Below, piece after piece: positions 1 to 5,463 of a stretch of DNA of 5,578 bases. Position numbers and translations under genes: made by a program. Under the pieces are notes generated by a model. The model worked only from the letters and a program-made list of their open reading frames with translations. It had not been told where the DNA came from and did not search any database. Positions within the stretch are counted from its first letter, which is position 1; each line of letters begins with the position of its first letter. Source of the DNA: JBAQMG01 sp049302575 (GTDB lineage: Bacteria > Bacillota > Desulfitobacteriia > Desulfitobacteriales > Desulfitobacteriaceae); the NCBI GenBank assembly GCA_049302575.1, contig JBAQMG010000073.1:1-5578 (forward strand), written 5' to 3'.

Positions 1-19
1 GTAAACAGTTGATCTCCAT

Positions 20-110
20 TGCTCGACACAATCCCCTCCGTCCCGTCGGGAATTGTGTCGGGGTCGTACCCTGACACACTGACACAACGGCAAACTATTC
101 TGATAATTTA
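20..110. repeat. Dispersed hairpin repeat, copy A (full length)
   Basis: This is the best-preserved of four copies (others at 1557, 3688 and 3971) of a roughly 85-90 bp repeat that starts TGCTCGACACAAT and ends near ATTCTGAYAATTTA. Its core is a hairpin: CGACACAAT (24-32) pairs with ATTGTGTCG (52-60) around a C/G-rich loop. It is followed by the constant block GGGGTCGTACCC, itself a small palindrome. Copy A has an 8-base direct duplication, CTGACACA (71-78 and 79-86), absent from the others. No coding capacity is visible. It could be a REP-like or MITE-like element; its mobilising enzyme is not in the window. Confidence 0.8.
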
Positions 111-196
111 GCAGTGACGGAATGCTCATTATAGGACTCGGATATGAGCCAAATTTAAGGCTAGCTTTTATTCTTACGAAAAACTGAACATTGCAG

Positions 197-250
197 TTGA
201 CAAAATAAGTAAACTCGTCTAATATAAAGTTATATTTTACTTTAGACGAG
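197..250 (+). promoter_or_regulatory. Candidate promoter with nested palindromes upstream of the ATPase gene
   Basis: TTGACA (197-202) is a consensus -35 box; 17 bases later TAATAT (220-225) can act as a -10 box. Two nested inverted repeats overlap it: CTCGTCTAA (214-222) with TTAGACGAG (242-250), and inside these AATATAA (221-227) with TTATATT (230-236). The outer right arm runs into the ribosome binding site. The arrangement could be an operator, or an mRNA hairpin that hides the ribosome binding site. The boxes and repeats are read directly; the regulatory role is inferred. Confidence 0.55.
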
Positions 251-260
251 GTGTTTGCTT

Positions 261-1517
261 GTGTATATACAAAGAGCGCTAGAAGATACTGTCCGAAAAG
301 CATCAGCATCATTTCCCGTGATGCTTGTAACCGGCCCGCGCCAGGTAGGAAAATCGACGATGCTCGAAAGATTGGCAGAGCCTAACCGCAAAATCGTGAC
401 CTTGGACGATCCGGATATCCGATACCTAGCAAAGAGTGATCCTGCATTATTTTTGCAAAGATATACACCGCCTGTTTTGATTGATGAAATCCAATATGCT
501 GCTGCCGAATTATTTCCGTATATCAAAATGGCTGTTGATAAATCAAAGCGTAATGGGGATTTTTGGATCACCGGATCACAGGCATTTGTCATGATGCAGA
601 ATGTCAGCGAATCCCTTGCAGGTCGCGTCGGGATTATTAACTTATTGGGTTTATCGACTAATGAAATCAATGCAGTCTCATCCGAAGTATTTACGACAGA
701 CTCGGATAGGCTGATGAAACGCATCGAAAAGGCTAAGAAGTTTGATATTAATAGCCTGTATTTCCGCATCTTTAAAGGCTCCATGCCGAAGCTCTATGCG
801 GATAATAATGTAGACCTTGAAATGTATTATCGCTCCTATATCGATAGTTACCTTAAACGTGACATAAAGGATTTGACACAGGTTGCAGATGAAATGGCTT
901 TCTACAATTTCATGACTGTCGTTGCGGCAAGAACAGCAAAGCCTGTTGTTTATGACGAAATCGCCCGCGAATGTGGCATATCATCTCCTACAGCAAAGAA
1001 ATGGCTTTCCATCCTCATGTCATCCCACATCATCGCACTAGTCCAGCCGTATTACAACAACCTCTTAAAGCGAGTCACAAAGACGCCGATGCTTCACTTC
1101 CTTGATACAGGTCTTTGCGCCCATCTCTTGAAATGGGGTAATCCCGAAGCCCTGGAAAGAGGGGCTATGTCCGGGGCATTCTTCGAGAGTTATGTTTTTT
1201 CGGAGATTTACAAGAGCTACCTGAACGCAGGAAAGGAACCGCCCATATATTATTACCGTGACAAGGATAAGAAGGAAATTGATCTGATAATCTACGAGAA
1301 CGGAGCGCTTTATCCCATCGAAATCAAAAAATCAGCTTCCCCCAGCAAGGATGCCATTAAGCATTTTGGTGTGTTAGAATCCGTTACAGAACCAGAAAAT
1401 TTCGGTGAACTTTCTCAGACAAAAATGAAAATCGGGAACGGCGCGGTCGTCTGTATGGCAAATGATCTGCTTCCCATCGATGCAAAGAACTGGTATGTTC
1501 CCGCATGGATGATCTAA
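261..1517 (+). CDS. AAA+ ATPase with DUF4143 C-terminal domain
   Basis: This is a predicted cytoplasmic ATP-binding protein of 418 residues, of the widespread AAA+ plus DUF4143 family. The GTG at 261 is chosen because GAGGTG (248-253) lies 7 bases before it; an in-frame TTG at 255 would be too close. The N-terminal half has Walker A GPRQVGKST (about residues 25-33), Walker B VLIDEIQ (72-78), a sensor-like WITGSQ (102-107) and SLAGRVG (118-124). The C-terminal half carries YLKRDIKDL and FFESYVFSEI, and then E-I-D (about 339-341) followed by E-I-K (354-356). That spacing resembles a degenerate PD-(D/E)XK nuclease core, usual in DUF4143. Length is normal and no lesion is seen. The family's biological role is poorly known; it is often found in variable regions. 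It stands alone with its own palindromic promoter, and repeat copy B follows 39 bases after its stop. Confidence 0.93.
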   Translation: MYIQRALEDTVRKASASFPVMLVTGPRQVGKSTMLERLAEPNRKIVTLDDPDIRYLAKSDPALFLQRYTPPVLIDEIQYAAAELFPYIKMAVDKSKRNGDFWITGSQAFVMMQNVSESLAGRVGIINLLGLSTNEINAVSSEVFTTDSDRLMKRIEKAKKFDINSLYFRIFKGSMPKLYADNNVDLEMYYRSYIDSYLKRDIKDLTQVADEMAFYNFMTVVAARTAKPVVYDEIARECGISSPTAKKWLSILMSSHIIALVQPYYNNLLKRVTKTPMLHFLDTGLCAHLLKWGNPEALERGAMSGAFFESYVFSEIYKSYLNAGKEPPIYYYRDKDKKEIDLIIYENGALYPIEIKKSASPSKDAIKHFGVLESVTEPENFGELSQTKMKIGNGAVVCMANDLLPIDAKNWYVPAWMI

Positions 1518-1538
1518 TTTAAGAAAGTAGCGCTCGGT

Positions 1539-1551
1539 CGGGGACGGTGCC
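1539..1551. repeat. REP-like CGGGGACGGTGCC motif
   Basis: CGGGGACGGTGCC lies between the ATPase stop and repeat copy B. From memory, GGGGACGGT-type motifs mark the ends of REP-like elements in many Bacillota. Its likely partner is the imperfect reverse complement at the other end of copy B (GGGGTCGTACCGTGC, 1590-1604), although those last bases also form the intron start. This may mean that copy B sits inside a larger REP-like unit. It is weak evidence on its own. Confidence 0.35.
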
Positions 1552-1556
1552 AAAAG

Positions 1557-1599
1557 TGCTCGACACAATCCCCTCCGGGAATTGTGTCGGGGTCGTACC
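1557..1599. repeat. Dispersed hairpin repeat, copy B, interrupted by group II intron 1
   Basis: The copy reads TGCTCGACACAATCCCCTCC and then, eight bases shorter in the loop than copy A, GGGAATTGTGTCGGGGTCGTACC. The 9-bp stem CGACACAAT/ATTGTGTCG is intact. In copies A, C and D the next bases are CT followed by the repeat's right half; here they are GTGCGCC, the start of a group II intron. The right half of the repeat is not found after the intron, which fits loss of the intron's 3' end together with its 3' exon. Confidence 0.8.
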
Positions 1600-2533
1600 G
1601 TGCGCCAAACTAAGGGTGTATCATCTAGCGGGTGGGAATCCCGTCAAAACAAGGTTCAGCCAACCAATTTGTAGCGAGTCTTGAGATGCACAGGGTGACC
1701 AGTGCATCTAAGCGTAGACAGCAAACGAGCAGGCCGGAAGCGAAAGCTGAAGTGATTGAGCCCCGTAATCACCTAAATGGGTAGGCTGATGTCGTGGTAC
1801 GGGCAGAAAGCAACATCACACGTTTTGTAAAGGCGAGAAACGTGGGGCTCCCCGGGGTCGTAGAGCCTGGCATGTTCGACAATAGGATGATGCATCAACT
1901 TGGGAGACCTTACCGCTCTTCATAATGGAGTATGGCTAACAAGCGATAATAAAGTAAGAAAGCCAAATGGCAAAGGTAAGGAGTCGGATCACGGCATACT
2001 ACTGATGAAGCGGAGTAATGTCCGTGGAGGGAAGGCTGTGACATTTCATCGTCCCTGTTAGGGACACGCGAACTACACAAACGGAGGTAGGAAATCGTGC
2101 TCACGAAACTTGCAGGGATAACAGAGGTAGCCAAACACAGACCTAAGGAAAAGTTTACGTCTTTAGCCCACCTGATCAACGTGGAACTGCTGCGGATCTG
2201 CCATAACGGAATGGATGGCAACAAGGCCGTAGGAATCGACAAGGTAACCAAGGAAGCATACAGCGAAAATTTGGAGGATAATCTTGCCGACCTGATTGCG
2301 CGGATGAAACGCCAAGCGTATCATCCCCAACCAGTGAAGCGGGTGCACATTCCGAAACCAGGAAGCGACAAGAAACGACCGCTGGGTATATTATCCTATG
2401 AGGATAAACTTGTACAAGCAGCCCTAGCGAAAATTCTCAGCGCGATCTACGAGCTGGAATTCCTTAATTTCTCGTTTGGCTTTCGGCCTCATCGAAGCTG
2501 CCATGATGTGTTGCGCGCGTTAAACGAAGTTCT
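1600..2533 (+). mobile_element. Group II intron 1, 3'-truncated (5' RNA domains plus partial reverse transcriptase)
   Basis: The intron begins GTGCGCC, the usual GUGYG start, exactly where copy B departs from the other repeats. About 500 bases of structured RNA follow, including AGCGTAGACAGCAA (1711-1724) and two hairpins carrying the exon-binding sequences (1752-1818). The reverse transcriptase gene starts at 2097 and is lost after about 145 codons. No domain V hairpin with an AGC triad and no domain VI is seen up to 2856, so the element cannot splice or move by itself. The protein resembles the enzymes of bacterial class D introns. The right boundary is set where the reverse transcriptase sequence stops resembling its family. 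Confidence 0.88.
1752..1818 (+). other. EBS2 and EBS1 target-recognition hairpins of intron 1
   Basis: Two adjacent hairpins match how group II introns display target-binding loops. In the first, GTGATT (1752-1757) pairs with AATCAC (1767-1772); its loop holds CCCCG (1761-1765), complementary to CGGGG (1588-1592) in repeat copy B. In the second, TGATGT (1787-1792) pairs with ACATCA (1813-1818); its 20-base loop holds GGTACG (1796-1801), a perfect 6-base complement of CGTACC (1594-1599), the last six exon bases before the intron. The pairings are read directly; assigning them as EBS1/IBS1 and EBS2/IBS2 follows established group II intron biology. Confidence 0.75.
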
Positions 2534-2558
2534 GTGCTCGCCTCGCTCCGCTCGATAG
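2097..2558 (+). pseudogene. Group II intron reverse transcriptase/maturase, N-terminal remnant
   Basis: This is the intron-encoded protein of intron 1, which in intact form reverse-transcribes the spliced intron and assists splicing. The GTG start at 2097 has GGAGG (2083-2087) at 9 bases. The 153-residue open frame shows early reverse transcriptase blocks: MDGNKAVGIDKV, YHPQPVKRVHIPKPGS with KKRPLGI, SYEDKLVQAALAKIL and FGFRPHRSCHDVLRALNEV. The last is the RT3 region, after which the family normally continues to the catalytic aspartates (YADD), the maturase X domain and usually an endonuclease. All of these are missing, leaving about a third of the usual 420-470 residues. The last seven codons (CSPRSAR) are unrelated sequence, including part of a tandem repeat. 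The product is catalytically dead. Confidence 0.93.
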
Positions 2559-2584
2559 GGGACTCTCCGCTCGATAGGGGACTG
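2547..2584. repeat. 19-bp tandem duplication at the intron break
   Basis: TCCGCTCGATAGGGGACTC (2547-2565) is followed at once by the same unit ending in G (2566-2584), so there are two copies differing at one base. They begin 13 bases after the last recognisable reverse transcriptase codon and supply its accidental stop. Shortly upstream is TGCTCG (2535-2540), the same hexamer that opens each dispersed hairpin repeat. This looks like a recombination or replication-slippage scar. Confidence 0.8.
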
Positions 2585-2740
2585 GTACTTCCCGAATATT
2601 GTCGAACCAGTTTTGGGTCTTATCCCAACATAAATTAGACGCAATTTACTAGGATTCATAAGACTGGCCTGAACGAGGGGCTCTAACTTACCGGAATGTG
2701 CGTTATCGGATCCAATATCAAGATTTGTCTTGAAACTGGC
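2585..2740. other. Intergenic stretch with no recognised content
   Basis: This stretch lies between the broken intron and the HEPN promoter. Short open frames exist on both strands, but none has a ribosome binding site together with a recognisable motif. No domain V hairpin or right half of the hairpin repeat is present. It may be a worn-out gene remnant or the original chromosomal sequence. Confidence 0.4.
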
Positions 2741-2769
2741 TTGCAAAGAATTTCGGGAGCCTGTATTAT
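2741..2769 (+). promoter_or_regulatory. Candidate promoter of the HEPN/MNT operon
   Basis: TTGCAA (2741-2746) and TATTAT (2764-2769) are separated by the optimal 17 bases. The -10 box matches five of six consensus bases and the -35 box four of six. Transcription would start near 2776, giving a leader of about 80 bases before the first ATG. Confidence 0.5.
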
Positions 2770-2781
2770 GCCTTGAGCTCG

Positions 2782-2806
2782 TGGACAATTCCTCTGTATT
2801 TGTCCA
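2782..2806. promoter_or_regulatory. Inverted repeat TGGACAA-N11-TTGTCCA, possible operator
   Basis: A perfect 7-bp inverted repeat (2782-2788 and 2800-2806) lies just downstream of the candidate promoter and before the HEPN ribosome binding site. Toxin-antitoxin operons are often autoregulated at such palindromes, but the MNT antitoxin here has no visible DNA-binding domain. A short mRNA hairpin is therefore equally possible. Confidence 0.4.
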
Positions 2807-2856
2807 TAGAAACATGGTGCAATATGGGTATAGACGTTTGGAGAGGTGATTAGGAT

Positions 2857-3291
2857 ATGAATTCTCATGAAAAGTTTAAGTATTGGGAAAGCAAAGCTAC
2901 ATACGATCTTGAAACTGCAAGAGTTATGTTGCAAACAGGAAGACATCTATACGTAGTGTTTATGGCCCAGCAAGCTACCGAAAAGCTCGTTAAAGGGCTT
3001 TATGTTTTATATATTGATCGAGAACCAACTCGAACTCATAATATTTGGTTGATTTTCATGGAGTTAATGGAAGTGGAGCAATTCAATGAAGCTGGATATC
3101 CTGCTTTTGTTAAAGCGCAGGAATATAAACCGTTCTTTTCAGATTTACTGTTTTATTACATTGCTGAAAGGTATCCTGATTATAAACGACAGCTATCCTC
3201 AAATATTACTGAAATAAAGGCTAAAGAGGTCCTGAATAAAACTGAGGAGGTGTTTGTATGGCTTCAATCCCTCAGCCAATTCAAGAAATAA
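2857..3291 (+). CDS. HEPN-domain protein, probable toxin of a HEPN/MNT pair
   Basis: This 144-residue protein is of the HEPN family (PF05168-like), predicted to act as an RNA-cleaving toxin or nucleotidyltransferase partner in the cytoplasm. The ATG at 2857 has AGAGGTGAT (2842-2850) 6 bases upstream. The helical N-terminus holds the typical FMAQQATEKLVKG (residues 35-47). An R-X5-H arrangement (Arg55 to His61, REPTRTH) fits the HEPN R-X4-6-H catalytic motif; Arg59 is an alternative arginine. RYPDYK (105-110) is a common late motif in this subgroup. Length is normal for a small HEPN protein. Its end overlaps the nucleotidyltransferase gene by 34 bases, so the two are translationally linked. 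In the type VII toxin-antitoxin model the partner silences HepT by adding AMP residues; HepT belongs to another HEPN subgroup, so that mechanism is inferred. Confidence 0.9.
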   Translation: MNSHEKFKYWESKATYDLETARVMLQTGRHLYVVFMAQQATEKLVKGLYVLYIDREPTRTHNIWLIFMELMEVEQFNEAGYPAFVKAQEYKPFFSDLLFYYIAERYPDYKRQLSSNITEIKAKEVLNKTEEVFVWLQSLSQFKK

Positions 3292-3584
3292 TATCTGATT
3301 ATCTACAAAGGGTTGGTGATCAGATAAAAATTAATAAAGTTATACTATTTGGCTCATATGCAAAAGGACAATTTTCTAGCGATAGTGACATTGATCTGGC
3401 GGTGTTTTCAGACGACTTCATAGGGATGGAGCCTATTGAAAGGTTTAGGTTCTTGTTTTTACAAGCCGCGGATTATGGATTAGATTTACAACCGCTGCCG
3501 TTTATAATAAGCGATCTCGCGGAACCTGCTGGAATTGTGGCAGAGATATTACGTACTGGACAAGAAATCGCTATCACTAATTAA
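3258..3584 (+). CDS. Minimal nucleotidyltransferase (MNT), probable antitoxin
   Basis: This 108-residue protein belongs to the minimal nucleotidyltransferase family (DNA polymerase beta superfamily), the usual partner of HEPN toxins. The signature GS-X10-DXD is complete in GSYAKGQFSSDSDIDLAV, with Gly32-Ser33 and metal-binding Asp44 and Asp46. Asp76 in GLDLQPLPF is a plausible third acidic residue. The ATG at 3258 lies inside the HEPN gene and has a strong GAGGAGGTG (3244-3252) 5 bases before it. By analogy with MntA it would transfer AMP to the HEPN partner, neutralising it; the sequence supports the fold and active site, not the target. The stop TAA (3582-3584) overlaps the ATG of the hicA-like remnant, suggesting a former three-gene operon. 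Confidence 0.92.
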   Translation: MASIPQPIQEIISDYLQRVGDQIKINKVILFGSYAKGQFSSDSDIDLAVFSDDFIGMEPIERFRFLFLQAADYGLDLQPLPFIISDLAEPAGIVAEILRTGQEIAITN

Positions 3585-3689
3585 TGCTCGACAAACCCTA
3601 AACAAATAAGGTTTGAGGAATTGGACAAAATTCTTTTACATTACGGTTTCGCTAGAAGACAACCCTCTGGAGGATCCAGTCACTATGTG
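3584..3689 (+). pseudogene. HicA-like mRNA interferase toxin, frameshifted and truncated
   Basis: The stretch from 3594 reads NPKQIRFEELDKILLHYGF and then ARRQPSGGSSHYV, a strong match to the N-terminal half of HicA-type toxins, whose GGSSHY histidine is catalytic. Two lesions are visible. First, the natural start is probably ATG 3584-3586 (M-L-D), overlapping the MNT stop; it is one frame off, consistent with a single extra A in the AAA at 3593-3595, and as it stands it stops after five codons at 3599. Second, the gene is cut off at 3687-3689, where repeat copy C begins, losing the C-terminal third or more. The HicA frame happens to be in frame with the MNT gene behind its stop. No hicB antitoxin is recognised downstream. 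Detection rests on motif recall, without a search. Confidence 0.72.
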
Positions 3690-3771
3690 CTCGATCACAA
3701 TTCCTCCAGTTCCTTCCGTAATTGTGTAGGGGTCGTACCCTCAAACAACGGGAAAGTATTCTGACAATTTA
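3688..3771. repeat. Dispersed hairpin repeat, copy C (diverged)
   Basis: This copy starts TGCTCGATCACAATTCC at the exact point where the hicA-like remnant breaks off, and ends ATTCTGACAATTTA. The stem is shortened to CACAAT/ATTGTG by an inserted T and by G-to-A changes (GTGTAGGGG instead of GTGTCGGGG). The GGGGTCGTACCCT block is kept, followed by CAAACAACGGGAAAGT. It is the most diverged full-length copy, suggesting it is the oldest. Confidence 0.75.
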
Positions 3772-3970
3772 ACACACGCAACAACCTGACACATAACTAG
3801 GTAAACTCCAATACGCGGCAAGTAAGGTCTAACTAACCTATTAACAATACGCCACGCGAAAAAATGGTTTCTTATTAAATTTAAGTAGGTTGACATAGTA
3901 GCTTAGGGGGTCGATATCATTTTCTCAAAGAGGACTTGGTGGATATTCGTGATATTATGGTGCGTTATTA
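3772..3970. other. AT-rich gap with no recognised gene
   Basis: The gap between repeat copies C and D has no open frame with a convincing ribosome binding site. A consensus-like TTGACA (3890-3895) lacks a well-spaced -10 box. A short open stretch before copy D reads KEDLVDIRDIMVRYY and could be a coding remnant cut off by the repeat, but I cannot assign it. Confidence 0.4.
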
Positions 3971-4058
3971 TGCTCGACACAATCTCCTCCGTCCCGTCGG
4001 GAATTGTGCAGGGATTGTGCAGGGGTCGTACCCTGACACAACGGGGAACGATTCTGAT
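3971..4058. repeat. Dispersed hairpin repeat, copy D, interrupted by group II intron 2
   Basis: The copy begins TGCTCGACACAATCTCCTCC and keeps the GTCCCGTCGGG loop of copy A. The right arm is duplicated: ATTGTGCAGGG occurs twice in tandem (from about 4003), with C in place of T in the stem. It continues GGGGTCGTACCCTGACACAACGG and ends ATTCTGAT, after which it departs from copies A and C and the second intron begins. Confidence 0.78.
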
Positions 4059-5150
4059 TGCGCCAGGAAAGTCTGATAAAGGGGAATGCCGTTGGGCTGA
4101 AACCTTTTGTGGAACCTAGCAGGTAGGAAGTGACCTGACCGGTAAAGTTTGGTCAACAACCGGAAGCGAGTCTTGCATGTTAGGAAAGTGATTTCTAGCG
4201 TGAAGCGTAGACAGCAAGTGCAAAAGCTGTGTGATTGAGCCTCGAAAACCTTTTCGTTGGAGCTTTTGTTTTTACCAGATCAGGAGCAGTACAAGGGTAC
4301 TTTATAGACCTAGTGCCGTTGTCCGACCAGGGTGGAGCAGCCGTCAAGGCTGAGAATCTAATGGAGTGAAAGTCTCCTGTCACCAATTGACCTGATTCGG
4401 GTGACTAGCTTATCCAATGCGTGAGGAGGTAACGAATCACGTTCTGCTTGGACGAAAAAGCCGCGGCGGCCCATATTACATTGGGAATAGAGGGTCGGAA
4501 CAGACGGTGCGGCGAGCAAATATTGAGGTCAGAAGGATTAACGAATACTGCAGCCCCGAAATGGACACCCTTCTGAATCTGTTGAAGGGATTTTGCGTAG
4601 CGCCGACCCAGTGCCCTAGTGGGGAAGGCCGAAGCTTTGTGGGAAGAAACGGTTAAGTGCACCACAAAGGCAGCCGGGGTAGGGGTTCTGACATCAATAG
4701 AAGGATTCACAGAGATAACGACGGGAAGGTCCTACTTCCAGCTGGGTGGCAACAACCAGCAAAGACTCATTTTATAGGGACAACCGAAATAAGTGAGAGG
4801 ATTTAGGATTGGCGCATGAGGTAGTAGTAGCGATGAGAGAAGGGTAACGTCTTCTTAAGTACAAGAAAATTGTACTTTCAACTAGGTAACACCTGGTTGA
4901 AGCAAAGGACCTCTGGGCACTTGGGGGCCTCAGAGAACGCAGTACATCGAGACTGATGACGTATCTCTTAAACGAAGGCTAACTTTTGAGCAAACTAGAT
5001 AACCAATGGGCGAATATGAGTGTCAGCATTTAAACCTAGGGGTATATAGGAAGGCGAAAGGGATACACCCAAGGTCAGAACCGGACTCGGGAAATCCGAC
5101 TGTCCGGGATCGCAGGGAGGCTCTGGGAAACGTGGCCTGCATTGGAAGGT
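4059..5150 (+). mobile_element. Group II intron 2, ORF-less and degenerate
   Basis: About 1.1 kb of structured, non-coding sequence starts TGCGCC where repeat copy D breaks off. It shares ordered blocks with intron 1: GCGAGTCTTG (4166-4175), AGCGTAGACAGCAA (4204-4217) and GTGATTGAGCC (4231-4241), so it is a related but distinct intron. Local hairpins are frequent: CAGCC/GGCTG near 4340, GTCACC/GGTGAC near 4380-4405, AAGTACAA/TTGTACTT near 4857-4877, and a 9-bp stem with a 3-base loop at about 4879-4899. GAGAAGGGTAACG near 4837 resembles the domain IV entry of Ll.LtrB-type introns as I recall it. The conserved first G appears lost (TGCGCC instead of GTGCGCC). No reverse transcriptase and no domain V are visible, so it is probably dead or trans-dependent. 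The right boundary, next to the IS21 remnant, is approximate. Confidence 0.68.
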
Positions 5151-5165
5151 GCGCGCGCCCAGTTT

Positions 5166-5444
5166 CTATTCCGACCGTTTCTTGATTTCGTTATAGATAT
5201 TTTCGTAATCCGGCTCCGATTTGGCATACTTTTTTGCTGCAGTCGGGTACAGCAATGCTGTAATTTCCTCAGTGGTCATGGATTGCGCCTTTTCGAAGGT
5301 GAGGCTAGCCTCCCTGCAACGTTTCAGCACCTCACCAATAGTTGATCGGGCACATTTGGCACTCTCCTTGATCTTGGTCTGGGGATGCCCCATTTCGGAC
5401 AATCTGAGAATCTCAAGGATTTTCATTGAACTTTCACACCTCAC
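5166..5444 (-). pseudogene. istA: IS21-family transposase IstA, N-terminal remnant
   Basis: The 92-codon minus-strand frame matches the N-terminus of IS21-family IstA, the DDE transposase that works with the IstB ATPase. It has MKILEILRLSEMGHPQTKI, then a helix-turn-helix around residues 10-43 with RSTIGEVLKRC, and EPDYENIYNEIKKR near the end. The family normally continues for 300-400 more residues with the catalytic DDE core; here it stops at TAG (5166-5168) close to intron 2, so only the DNA-binding part remains. GTG 5444 is preferred as start because AAGGAGG (5458-5452) lies 7 bases upstream; ATG 5426 with GAGGTG is an alternative. No istB is present in the window. The remnant could still bind the terminal repeats beside it. 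Confidence 0.85.
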
Positions 5445-5463
5445 TTACTCGCCTCCTTACATA

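Noticed and set aside
20..60. Hairpin repeats considered as intrinsic terminators
   Set aside because: The stems are followed by GGGGTCGTACC, with no T tract in either orientation.
242..784. 180-codon minus-strand open frame opposite the ATPase gene
   Set aside because: It is a shadow of the clearly coding plus-strand ATPase and has no family motifs.
2489..2815. 108-codon minus-strand open frame across the intron break and the 19-bp tandem repeat
   Set aside because: It spans the reverse transcriptase coding end, the tandem repeat and unrelated sequence, with no recognisable domain, so it is likely fortuitous.
3916..3970. Short open stretch KEDLVDIRDIMVRYY before repeat copy D, considered as a HepT-like (RN..VH.Y) or hicB start remnant
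   Set aside because: It is too short; the HepT histidine would be an arginine, and the hicB reading (M-V-R-Y-Y) has no good ribosome binding site. It is left unassigned.
4417..4656. 79-codon plus-strand open frame inside intron 2
   Set aside because: It lacks a well-placed ribosome binding site and known motifs, and an overlapping minus-strand frame is equally open; hairpin-rich intron RNA explains the sequence better.
5080..5108. Hairpin CCGGAC...GTCCGG with a GAAA-type loop, considered as group II intron domain V
   Set aside because: It lacks the AGC catalytic triad and the usual stem lengths, so it is only a local hairpin.
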